A stretch of 6,303 nucleotides of DNA, taken from assembly GCA_030044375.1 (NCBI GenBank), contig JASHVX010000129.1, forward strand, positions 1 through 6,303. Reading direction: 5' to 3'. Below are positions 1 through 5,607 of this stretch, piece after piece (positions within the stretch are counted from its first letter, which is position 1; each line of letters begins with the position of its first letter). Under the pieces are notes generated by a model. It had not been told where the DNA came from and made no database searches. It saw only the letters and a program-made list of their open reading frames with translations. The stretch comes from Nitrososphaerales archaeon (lineage in GTDB: Archaea; Thermoproteota; Nitrososphaeria; Nitrososphaerales; Gagatemarchaeaceae). The translations under genes were made by a program, and so were the position numbers.

Positions 1-80
1 TGATGGGAGGAGGTTTCGTTGTCAGTAACCCGAACGCGGTCTCGACTTGCGGCTGCGGCGAGTCGTTCAAGACGGCCTGA
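1..80 (+). CDS. Iron-sulfur cluster carrier/assembly protein, IscA/HesB/ErpA family (C-terminal fragment)
   Basis: The frame with codons from position 3 to the TGA at 78-80 encodes GGGFVVSNPNAVSTCGCGESF followed by KTA. This is the characteristic end of A-type Fe-S carriers: a Gly-rich turn, an NPNA segment, then the TCGCG-S-F motif with the C-x-C cysteine pair near the C-terminus. In the family, these two cysteines and a third upstream bind iron or a [2Fe-2S]/[4Fe-4S] cluster for transfer to apo-enzymes in the cytoplasm. The third cysteine and the rest of the fold lie left of the window. The gene ends 28 nt before the convergent tRNA gene. The ATG at 3-5 is an internal Met, not a start. The family call is firm for so short a piece; the exact subfamily (IscA, ErpA, SufA-like) cannot be told. 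Confidence 0.85.
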   Translation, partial: MGGGFVVSNPNAVSTCGCGESFKTA

Positions 81-154
81 GTGAGCGAAGACAAGGCCGC
101 GGGTGAGGCGCCGGGGGTAGGATTCGAACCCACGAGACCCGAAGGTCACGGGCT

Positions 155-169
155 GACTGGTCATCCGAT
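155..169 (-). other. tRNA-Ser intron 2 (15 nt, canonical position 37/38)
   Basis: Removing ATCGGATGACCAGTC leaves A38 next to the 3' anticodon stem strand and restores the 7-nt loop CTCGAGA. The canonical splice motif is imperfect. The outer helix is the intact 5-bp anticodon stem. Positions 32-35 (CTCG) can pair with CCAG (160-157) except for a C-C mismatch at the wobble base. The bulges are AG|A and TC|A, and the inner helix has only two or three pairs. A 38/39 placement gives the same mature RNA but a worse motif. The intron is very short, so confidence is lower than for intron 1. Confidence 0.62.
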
Positions 170-175
170 CTCGAG

Positions 176-205
176 TTGCGGACCTGCAGGGTCTCCCTGC
201 GGGTT
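176..205 (-). other. tRNA-Ser intron 1 (30 nt, after tRNA position 31)
   Basis: A strict bulge-helix-bulge splice motif can be built. The central 4-bp helix is GCGG (211-208, tRNA positions 26-29) with CCGC (181-178). The first 3-nt bulge is GC|A (207-205) and the second is AA|C (177-175). The inner helix is ACC (204-202) with GGT (184-182). A C/A mismatch follows, then a perfect 6-bp hairpin GCAGGG-AGA-CCCTGC (200-186). Cleavage after the second nucleotide of each bulge joins C31 directly to C32 of the anticodon loop. The outer helix is weak. This is a non-canonical insertion point at the end of the anticodon stem. Confidence 0.78.
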
Positions 206-261
206 GCCCGCGCATTAACCACTCTGCCACCCCGGCTTGGGCGTCGCCTGGTCCTAGCCTC

Positions 262-269
262 TATAATTT
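262..269 (-). promoter_or_regulatory. TATA box of the tRNA-Ser gene
   Basis: On the minus strand the sequence reads AAATTATA, preceded by the purine-rich CAAAG, a plausible TFB recognition element. Its centre is about 29 nt upstream of the tRNA 5' end at 236. That is the expected archaeal spacing for transcription starting at or just before the mature 5' end. It is the only clearly AT-rich patch in this GC-rich spacer. Confidence 0.7.
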
Positions 270-296
270 CTTTGAGGGCCGGGCGGGCTTAGGGCA

Positions 297-328
297 GCCC
301 CGAGCCTGGAGCTTTGGAGCTTCGGGGC
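297..328. repeat. Hairpin-forming inverted repeat in the tRNA/thyX spacer
   Basis: GCCCCGA (297-303) pairs perfectly with TCGGGGC (322-328). Inside, AGCT (310-313) pairs with AGCT (318-321) around a TTGG loop, leaving a 6-nt bulge on the 5' side. It lies in the divergent spacer, upstream of both the tRNA TATA box and the operon TATA box. There is no T-run after it on either strand, so it is not an obvious intrinsic terminator. It could be a protein site or part of an unrecognised RNA; nothing in the sequence decides. Confidence 0.4.
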
Positions 329-404
329 AGTGGGTCTGTGCAATCGCGTTTTCAGCCGGGTTTTCACGCTTGACATCTGGGTGCGGTCTCTCGGCCCCGG
401 TCCT

Positions 405-417
405 GAGGCATCGCCTC
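405..417. repeat. Short dyad just upstream of the operon TATA box
   Basis: GAGGC-ATC-GCCTC is a perfect 5-bp inverted repeat ending 7 nt before the TATA-like box at 425-431. The position would suit a regulator that contacts the pre-initiation complex. A dyad this short also occurs by chance in GC-rich DNA, so the operator reading is only a possibility. Confidence 0.25.
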
Positions 418-424
418 CCACCCG

Positions 425-431
425 TTTAAAT
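425..431 (+). promoter_or_regulatory. TATA box of the thyX-like/thyX/pgm/polB operon
   Basis: TTTAAAT stands out in a GC-rich spacer, with its centre 30 nt upstream of the ATG at 458. There is no Shine-Dalgarno match before that ATG (CCGAACGC). Together this suggests a leaderless or nearly leaderless mRNA starting near the ATG, as is common in archaea. No other TATA-like box is apparent in the very short gaps further down the operon. Confidence 0.6.
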
Positions 432-457
432 CGAATCCCCGACCGGGTGCCGAACGC

Positions 458-883
458 ATGAAGGCTTCTCTGGTCTGGTCCAGCCCCAAGCCGGAGATGA
501 CCATAGCCGTCGCCATGAGGAGGTGCTACAGCACAAAGACGATAGAGGAGATTGAGATAGAGCTGGAGAAGAAGGGTCCAGAGTACTGGAAGTTCCTCCT
601 AGCCAAGTGCCTGCAGGACAAGTCCCTTGACGTGCTCGAACACTTTACAATGTCGCTCCTCCTCGATGGAATGACGGAAGAGGAGATGAGCGCCATCCTG
701 CGCAAGTTCCAATATGTCAGGGCGACCAGTCTTGGCGACTCCGACTGGCTCGTCTCGGTCAATGCGCGTACGCTGGTAGAGCTCTGGAGAGATGGAGGGG
801 GAAGGCCCCTGGCCGAGTCCATCGTCATCGAGCTTAGGAAACAGGGCGTAAGCCCGCTCTTCGACGAGCTTGCTTTTCGGTGA
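458..883 (+). CDS. ThyX-like protein lacking the RHR catalytic motif (141 aa)
   Basis: I recognise this as a degenerate relative of flavin-dependent thymidylate synthase, not as an active enzyme on its own. The N-terminal part keeps ThyX features: AMRRCYS (residues 19-25) matches the family's AAR-x-C/S-Y/F segment, and LEHF (60-63) matches the conserved xEHxxFTF strand. After SLLLDGM the family's RHRxxSxNxxSxR loop and the following helical insertion are missing. The sequence passes through RKFQYVRATSLGD to SVNARTL (100-106), which matches the TVNARSL segment, then a shortened tail without the AQWEIRE segment. It ends 8 nt before a second ThyX gene that carries exactly the parts missing here. 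Active sites of ThyX tetramers are shared between subunits, so a heteromeric enzyme is plausible; a regulatory or decaying paralogue is the alternative. The ATG sits 30 nt after a TATA box and is probably leaderless. The coding sequence shows no internal stop. Confidence 0.8.
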   Translation: MKASLVWSSPKPEMTIAVAMRRCYSTKTIEEIEIELEKKGPEYWKFLLAKCLQDKSLDVLEHFTMSLLLDGMTEEEMSAILRKFQYVRATSLGDSDWLVSVNARTLVELWRDGGGRPLAESIVIELRKQGVSPLFDELAFR

Positions 884-891
884 AGGTGTGA

Positions 892-1422
892 TTGCGAGTC
901 AAGCTCCTGTATAGCACGGACCTGAAGGCCATCGTCGGGGCTTTGGAAGCCAAGGGCGTGCACCCCGACCCAGAGACGCTCCTGGATCACGTCGTGTACA
1001 TGTTTGAGATTGAGGACTGCAGCCGGGTCACGACGCACCAGCTTGTGCGGCACCGCGTCGCGTCCTATGACCAGGAGTCTCAGAGGTTCTCGGCAGCAAC
1101 GAAGGAGGGCGTCGTGACCCCACCCAGCGTCGCCGCGAACGAAGCCGCACTCAGGGCGTATGAAGACGGCCTGAAGGGCGTCTATGCGGCGTATGAGAAA
1201 ATGGTCGCTGCGGGAGTACCAAAGGAGGACGCCAGATACATCCTTCCGACGTCAATCAAGACGAAGCTGGTCATGACGGTCAACGCCCGAAGCTTGATGC
1301 ACATCGTGTGGCAGAGGACGGCGCTGCAGGCACAGTGGGAAATCCGGGAACTGGCTGGCGCCTTGCACGGCCTGGCCAAGGAAGCGACCCCTGAGTTGTG
1401 GACTAGGATCGTGGAGAAGTAG
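892..1422 (+). CDS. thyX: Flavin-dependent thymidylate synthase ThyX (short form, 176 aa)
   Basis: ThyX methylates dUMP to dTMP using methylene-tetrahydrofolate, FAD and NADPH in the cytoplasm. Motifs seen: LDHVVYMFEIEDCSRV (31-46), the signature RHRVASYDQESQRF (53-66) fitting RHRxxSxxxxSxR, EDARYILP (112-119), TKLVMTVNARSL (124-135) and R142 followed by AQWEIRELA (147-155), the dUMP/FAD-binding end. The eighth signature position is Asp where many bacterial enzymes have Asn. The protein is well below the usual 210-250 aa. It has only about 30 residues before the LDH strand and lacks the AAR-x-C-Y segment, which is present in the ThyX-like protein encoded just upstream. The start is TTG; an in-frame TGA at 889-891 excludes anything earlier. 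AGGTG at 884-888 may serve as a closely spaced ribosome binding site. It is very likely co-transcribed with both neighbours. Confidence 0.9.
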   Translation: MRVKLLYSTDLKAIVGALEAKGVHPDPETLLDHVVYMFEIEDCSRVTTHQLVRHRVASYDQESQRFSAATKEGVVTPPSVAANEAALRAYEDGLKGVYAAYEKMVAAGVPKEDARYILPTSIKTKLVMTVNARSLMHIVWQRTALQAQWEIRELAGALHGLAKEATPELWTRIVEK

Positions 1423-1440
1423 GCTGCGAGAAGAGAACGA

Positions 1441-2766
1441 TTGGCCAAGGCTTTCGGGACGGCGGGGGTGAGGGGGGTGTTCAACAGGACACAGACGCCC
1501 GAACAGGTCTACAGGCTCGTAGAGACGATCGCCTTTGCTTCCGGTAGGGGCGGATATGGGGTCGGCTGGGACGGTAGGAAGACGTCGGCTCTTTTGGCAA
1601 AGACCGCATCAGCGGCGGTCAGCGCTGTAGGCGGCGAGACGCGGGTGTTCGGGGTTGTTCCGACTCCGGTGGTCGCCTTCGGGACGCGACATCTCCGCTG
1701 CCTCTCTGGCTTCTGCTTGACCGCGTCTCACAATCCCGTCGAGTTCTCTGGTGTCAAGGTGTTCAACGGAAAGGGGATGGAGCTGCCCTCGTCTGACGAG
1801 GAGAGAATCGAAAGAGCTTTGGCCGTCGACGTCATGCGTTCGTCTGGCAGCTTCGGCCGCGCCTCATCGAGTGAGGGAGTCTTAGGTGAATATGTCAGTT
1901 CGCTGGTGTCTCGTCACAGGGAAGCCAGGCAGCCCCTCAGGATAGCCGTTGACTGCGCGTGCGGTCCGGGAGGGCTCGTGACCCCTCAGGTCCTGAAGTC
2001 TTTGGGGCATCACGTGGTCCCGGTCAACGCCCAGGTCTCCTGGAGATTCCCGGCGCGCCCTCCGGAACCGACTGCGGCCAACCTGGCTGAGTTCTCGAGG
2101 GCCATCCCCGGCCTCGGGATCGACCTCGCCTTCGCGCACGATGGAGACGCAGACAGACTGGTGATGCTTGATGCTCTGGGCAGGATTGTACCCGACTTCG
2201 TCCTGACGATGTTGGCGCTGAGAGGTCTGGATGCCTCGAGCGGGACGGTCGTCATATCTGAGAACACGTCGACCGCGGTAGCGGAAGAGGCGCAGGAACT
2301 AGGGTTCCGCGTGACGCGAAGCCGGGTGGGAAAGACCTTCGCCGTCATGGACGCAGAGGGAGGGGTCTTCGCTGCCGAGCCGAGCAAGGTCGTTGACCCT
2401 AAGTGGGGTCCTTGGGAAGATGGGATCAACGCGGCGGCTATGATATCTGGCTTGCTGGCCGACGACAAGGGGCTGTTGGGGCGCGTAATGGAGACCACCA
2501 AGTGGAGGTACAAGCAAGTCAACCTCGACATGGCTGTGAACATGAGGGTGCTCTTAGAGAGCTCGAAGGAGGCGTTCAGGAGGTTTAGGATCAAGGAGGA
2601 GCGGGTGCTCGATGGTCTCAAGTTGGTCTTCGCTGATGGGTCGTGGGTGATGTTCAGGCCGTCTGGGACTGAGCCTAAGACGAGACTCTACTGCGAGTCC
2701 AAGGACCCACAGGTGCTCGACACCCTGGTCGCAATCGGGACTCAGTGCATCGAATCTTCTAAATAG
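1441..2766 (+). CDS. Phosphohexomutase, GlmM / phosphomannomutase family (441 aa)
   Basis: This alpha-D-phosphohexomutase interconverts sugar 6- and 1-phosphates; in archaea such enzymes supply glucosamine-, mannose- or glucose-1-phosphate for nucleotide sugars and glycans. Four domains are indicated. The N-terminal GTAGVRG (7-13) is the phosphate-contacting start, TASHNP (94-99) holds phosphoserine Ser96, DGDADR (234-239) is the Mg2+ loop, and RPSGTEPK (406-413) is the C-terminal phosphate-binding loop. Length is normal for the family. The sugar-specificity loop, often GGE-x-SGH, here reads AAEPSKVVDPKWGPW (311-325), so the substrate cannot be assigned from motifs. The start is TTG, the only possible start after the thyX stop at 1420-1422, and it places GTAGVRG at the usual position. 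There is no strong Shine-Dalgarno; AAGAGAA lies just upstream. The 18-nt gap to thyX and 21-nt gap to polB imply one operon. Confidence 0.88.
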   Translation: MAKAFGTAGVRGVFNRTQTPEQVYRLVETIAFASGRGGYGVGWDGRKTSALLAKTASAAVSAVGGETRVFGVVPTPVVAFGTRHLRCLSGFCLTASHNPVEFSGVKVFNGKGMELPSSDEERIERALAVDVMRSSGSFGRASSSEGVLGEYVSSLVSRHREARQPLRIAVDCACGPGGLVTPQVLKSLGHHVVPVNAQVSWRFPARPPEPTAANLAEFSRAIPGLGIDLAFAHDGDADRLVMLDALGRIVPDFVLTMLALRGLDASSGTVVISENTSTAVAEEAQELGFRVTRSRVGKTFAVMDAEGGVFAAEPSKVVDPKWGPWEDGINAAAMISGLLADDKGLLGRVMETTKWRYKQVNLDMAVNMRVLLESSKEAFRRFRIKEERVLDGLKLVFADGSWVMFRPSGTEPKTRLYCESKDPQVLDTLVAIGTQCIESSK

Positions 2767-2787
2767 AGTGGAGGGCCCCGAGGCCGC

Positions 2788-4278
2788 GTGTCCGAATCGA
2801 AGGCCGTGATGCGCGTCCTGGAGTCAGGGTACCTCTTGGACGCCAAGGCGTTCGAGATGATTGGCAGGATTTCTGTCGACGCCGACCTGAATGGACTGGT
2901 AGACAGACTCCTCGAGCGCAAGGCAGGGACCGGTGGAGGGGACAGGGTGATCACGGAGTCCGATGTGGCTAGCGTGATGTCAGAGTCAACAGAAGCTGTG
3001 GCCGAAAGGCAGAGCACGCCGAAGGAAGGAACGGGCGACTTGGAGGTGATTTTCGACCCCACGCCTGCCATAGCTCCGGCCGAGGCTTCTGACGGCTTCA
3101 ACAGGCTCTTCAGCGACAGATATTGGAGGCTTTACTCCATCCTGCGGAGTCGGCTCGACACCAAGGGCATGATAGCAGCCACCTCGGCGAAGGGTCTCGC
3201 GCCCAACAAAAAGGCGAGGGTGGCGGGGCTCCTGACTGACCGGTCGAGTCGCAAGGGAAGTGTGGAGTTGAAGATTGACGATCCCAGCGGCACGATGAAA
3301 GTCATCTGCCAAGACAAGCCTGCGGAGGAGTCGGCGCTCAGGGCCCCGCTCGACAGCATGGTCGTGGTCGAGGTCTCTCATGGGAAGACCGGCCAGCTAT
3401 ATGCGAACTCGGTCTTTCTGCCCGATATCCCTGGACGCAAGGTCGTCTCTTCCTCGCATAGGGCGTACGCGCTCCTTCTGTCTGACCTGCACATAGGGAG
3501 TAAGATGTTCCTAGCGGACGACTTCGGACGGTTCATCCGTTGGGTCAGGGGAGAATTTGGGGATGAAGACCTGGTCAGCAGAGTCAGGTACCTTCTGATC
3601 GCTGGAGACATTGTAGATGGGGTCGGCGTATATCCCAACCAGGAGTTCCAGCTCGCGGAACGAGACCCTAGGAAGCAATACCAGATGGCAGCCGACCTCC
3701 TTAGGCAGGTCCCAAACCATATCCAAATCGTCCTTTCTCCGGGGAACCACGACGCAGTCAGGCAGGCGCTGCCGCAGCCTGCGGTCCCGGTTGACCTCGC
3801 AGAGGCGCTGTACGGCATGGATAACGTCAGGTGGGTGGGGGACCCCGCTTTCATCAAGTTGAACGGGGTATCGTTTCTTATGTACCATGGGAAGAGTCTC
3901 GACGATGTCATCGCGACGACGCCGGGACTGACCTATGACAATCCGACGGAAGCGATGAAGTTACTCCTCCGATCCAGACATCTATCGCCTACGTATGGCA
4001 AACGGACCGCGCTGTCACCCGAACTGCGAGACTTCATGGTGATCGACCAGGTGCCTGACGTCCTCCACTCAGGCCATGTCCACACATACGGAGAACTGGA
4101 GTACAGGGGGACACTGCTGGTGAACTCGGGTACCTGGCAGGCTCAGACTGACTTCCAGTCTAATATGGGACTCGAACCGACTCCCAGCGTCATACCTATC
4201 CTCGACCTTTCCACTATGCGTGTAGTCCGTCGGAACTTTGGGGCCGCCGGTTACCAAGGTCTTGCCGGAGCCGCATAG
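2788..4278 (+). CDS. polB: DNA polymerase D (PolII) small subunit DP1
   Basis: DP1 is the proofreading 3'-5' exonuclease subunit of PolD, the archaeal replicative polymerase; it partners with large subunit DP2, whose gene is not in this window. The N-terminal ~45 residues resemble the small helical DP1 domain, followed by a low-complexity Ser/Glu/Pro-rich linker (about 60-105). An OB fold spans roughly 140-215. The calcineurin/Mre11-like phosphoesterase domain has all its metal motifs: DLHIGS (233-238), GDIVDGVGVYP (273-283), SPGNHD (317-322), YHGKSLDD (366-373) and HSGHVHTYG (427-435). Catalytic Asp233, His235, Asp274, Asn320, His321 and the GHVH histidines are intact, so the exonuclease should be active. 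The start is GTG with GAGG at 2780-2783 upstream; an internal ATG at 2809 (residue 8) is the alternative. It lies last in the operon and converges on cdc6. Confidence 0.95.
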   Translation: MSESKAVMRVLESGYLLDAKAFEMIGRISVDADLNGLVDRLLERKAGTGGGDRVITESDVASVMSESTEAVAERQSTPKEGTGDLEVIFDPTPAIAPAEASDGFNRLFSDRYWRLYSILRSRLDTKGMIAATSAKGLAPNKKARVAGLLTDRSSRKGSVELKIDDPSGTMKVICQDKPAEESALRAPLDSMVVVEVSHGKTGQLYANSVFLPDIPGRKVVSSSHRAYALLLSDLHIGSKMFLADDFGRFIRWVRGEFGDEDLVSRVRYLLIAGDIVDGVGVYPNQEFQLAERDPRKQYQMAADLLRQVPNHIQIVLSPGNHDAVRQALPQPAVPVDLAEALYGMDNVRWVGDPAFIKLNGVSFLMYHGKSLDDVIATTPGLTYDNPTEAMKLLLRSRHLSPTYGKRTALSPELRDFMVIDQVPDVLHSGHVHTYGELEYRGTLLVNSGTWQAQTDFQSNMGLEPTPSVIPILDLSTMRVVRRNFGAAGYQGLAGAA

Positions 4279-4287
4279 GCCAAGGGT

Positions 4288-5478
4288 TCACTTCCCGAAC
4301 GTCGTGTCCTCTGACAAAGTCTTCGCGAGTGCTTCTTCAGAGATTAAGAGCTGTATCCTCTTGGTCCTGCCTCGCCTTCCTTTGCTCACGACTGAGGCCT
4401 CGATTAGACCTAGTAGGTCCAGCTCGGCCAGTATGCCGCTGACGCGGCGCTGCGTCAAAGTCTCGAGTCCAAACCGCTTGCAGAGACTTGCGTAAGCCAG
4501 ATAGAGTTCGCCTGTGTTTGTGCCTTCTCTGAATCTTGAGACCGCCAGCAGGACAGCCTTGTTCTGGACAGGAAGGGAACGAATGGCTTCGTCGACTCTG
4601 TCGTGCTCCATCTTGTCCGAGGCCCTGCGGATGCTGGTGTCGTCGATTTCCTCCAGCCCCTCCCTTTCGGCGACTTCGCCAGCTATCCGCAGCAGGTCTA
4701 TCGCCCGCCTCGCGTCGCCGTGTTCGGAGCCTGCCATCGCAGCGCAGAGGTTTATGGCAGCTTGAGATGCCGCTCCGGGTCTGAAGGCCGTCTGCGCCCT
4801 GTCGGTCAGGATCTCCCGCAGTTCCTCGACCGTGTATGGGGGGAACACCAGCTCTTCCTCGCTCAAACTGCTGAGGACTCTGGGGTCCAGGTCGTCCTTG
4901 AACTTCAGGTCGTTAGATATTCCGACTAGGGAAAGGAAGCCTGGTGCCAGCCTCTCGCCTGACCGGGTGAACTCGTACAATATGCTGTCGCCGAATGACT
5001 TCACCAGATAGTCGATCTCGTCGAGCACCAGGATGACCCGCCTCTTCTGGGCCTGCATCGCCGCAAAGATTCTCTCAGTCACCTCACCTATCGAAAGGCC
5101 TGTGAAGGGTATCTGCTTGTCGACAGGCAAGTTGATGAACTTGGCTAGCTCCGCCAAGGTCCGATACTCTGTGTTCGCGATGCGAGCGTTCACGTAGGCT
5201 ACGGTCAGCTCGTTAGGACCGGCCTCACCGCCGAGTTTGGCCTGAACATATCGTGCGACGGCGGTCTTTCCTGTGCCCGTCTTGCCGTAGAGCAACAGAT
5301 TCGAAGGCTTGGACCCGTGGAGCACGGGAGCCAGTACCTCTGCAACTGCTTGAATCTGACCGTCTCTGAAAGACAGGTGGTCTGGCACGAACTCTGGAGT
5401 TAGGGCCTTGCGATCGATGAAAAGCGCTTTGCCGGCTTTGGCTCGGCGAAAGATTTCGTCTATACTGTCTGGCCGCAT
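4288..5478 (-). CDS. cdc6: Orc1/Cdc6 replication initiator protein (396 aa)
   Basis: This AAA+ ATPase binds ORB elements at the origin, melts DNA and helps recruit the MCM helicase. Motifs: Walker A GKTGTGKT (65-72), Walker B VLDEID (151-156), sensor 1 GISND (186-190), DPRVLSSL (198-205) in the arginine-finger/initiator-specific region, and sensor 2 GDARRAID (254-261). A C-terminal winged-helix domain (about 300-385) includes RRVSGILAELDLLGLIE and a basic wing KGRRGRTKR. Length matches the family (about 390-420 aa). The ATG start has a TATA box 30 nt upstream and no Shine-Dalgarno, so a leaderless mRNA is likely. The gene reads away from an ORB-rich spacer; cdc6 beside its own origin is the common archaeal arrangement. 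An ORB-like site overlaps its core promoter, suggesting self-repression. The stop codons of cdc6 and polB are separated by only 9 nt and no terminator is visible there. Confidence 0.96.
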   Translation of the reverse strand: MRPDSIDEIFRRAKAGKALFIDRKALTPEFVPDHLSFRDGQIQAVAEVLAPVLHGSKPSNLLLYGKTGTGKTAVARYVQAKLGGEAGPNELTVAYVNARIANTEYRTLAELAKFINLPVDKQIPFTGLSIGEVTERIFAAMQAQKRRVILVLDEIDYLVKSFGDSILYEFTRSGERLAPGFLSLVGISNDLKFKDDLDPRVLSSLSEEELVFPPYTVEELREILTDRAQTAFRPGAASQAAINLCAAMAGSEHGDARRAIDLLRIAGEVAEREGLEEIDDTSIRRASDKMEHDRVDEAIRSLPVQNKAVLLAVSRFREGTNTGELYLAYASLCKRFGLETLTQRRVSGILAELDLLGLIEASVVSKGRRGRTKRIQLLISEEALAKTLSEDTTFGK

Positions 5479-5489
5479 GTCGCCGGAAT

Positions 5490-5503
5490 CAGTGGAAACA
5501 CTG
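5490..5503. promoter_or_regulatory. Mini-ORB (Orc1/Cdc6 site) in the cdc6 promoter
   Basis: CAGTGGAAACACTG matches the ORB core CAGTGGAAAC exactly but lacks the GGGG tail. It is itself an inverted repeat (CAGTG-GAAA-CACTG). It lies between the cdc6 TATA box (5505-5512) and the cdc6 start codon (5478), over the expected transcription start. Binding of Cdc6 would be expected to block its own promoter; this is inferred from position. Confidence 0.7.
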
Positions 5504-5504
5504 G

Positions 5505-5512
5505 TTAGATAA
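5505..5512 (-). promoter_or_regulatory. TATA box of cdc6
   Basis: The minus strand reads TTATCTAA, centred 30 nt upstream of the cdc6 ATG, the same spacing as for the thyX operon. A short leaderless-type transcript is implied. ORB sites lie on both sides of it (5490-5503 and 5520-5540). Confidence 0.6.
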
Positions 5513-5519
5513 GGCCTCC

Positions 5520-5540
5520 GCCCCTAGCTTTCCAATGCTT
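5520..5540 (-). repeat. Origin recognition box, ORB 1 (minus)
   Basis: The minus strand reads AAGCATTGGAAAGCTAGGGG and then C. It shares the CA-TTGGAA core and the GGGG tail with the other ORBs here; the first three bases diverge from CTC. The G-string points toward cdc6. It sits directly upstream of the cdc6 TATA box, where TFB would bind. Confidence 0.7.
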
Positions 5541-5607
5541 CCCGTGCATAGCGGCGTGGAATTGAGTGATATCTCTTTGGAAGAAGCGGCCCGTTCTAGG
5601 TGAGCGA

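Larger units (their letters stand above)
109..236 (-). tRNA. tRNA-Ser (anticodon CGA) with two introns
   Basis: On the minus strand a full class II tRNA can be folded. The acceptor stem GCCGGGG (236-230) pairs with CCCCGGC (116-110) over 7 bp, with discriminator G at 109, the usual base for archaeal tRNA-Ser. The D arm is GCA/TGC with a GAGTGGTTAA loop. The T arm is GTGGG-TTCGAAT-CCTAC (133-117). The long variable arm GACC-TTCG-GGTC (147-136) fits Ser or Leu. The anticodon stem CGGGC (210-206) pairs with GCCCG (153-149), but 52 nt lie between the strands instead of 7. The only sensible loop inside is CTCGAGA (anticodon CGA, positions 173-171), so two introns are needed, 30 nt and 15 nt. The mature tRNA would be 83 nt. 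CCA is not encoded. No T-rich terminator is evident downstream. A single-intron model fails because no single excision puts U at position 33. Confidence 0.88.

Noticed and set aside
109..236. tRNA-Leu or other tRNA with a single intron at 37/38
   Set aside because: Every single-intron joining of the anticodon loop lacks U33 and gives non-Leu/non-Ser triplets, while the discriminator G and CTCGAGA loop fit tRNA-Ser(CGA) with two introns.
526..1053. Minus-strand open frame of 175 codons
   Set aside because: It is antisense to two ThyX-family genes whose motifs are unmistakable, and its translation has no recognisable motif.
1420..1440. Possible read-through fusion of thyX and the mutase, which share a reading frame across a TAG
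   Set aside because: The TAG, the non-conserved 18-nt gap and the TTG directly before the canonical mutase N-terminus fit two ordinary genes; nothing suggests recoding.
2010..2621. Minus-strand open frame of 203 codons
   Set aside because: It is antisense to the phosphohexomutase, including its DGDADR loop; a Ser/Ala-rich shadow of a GC-rich gene.
4279..4287. Terminator between the convergent polB and cdc6 genes
   Set aside because: Only 9 nt, with no T-run or hairpin on either strand; transcripts probably overlap.
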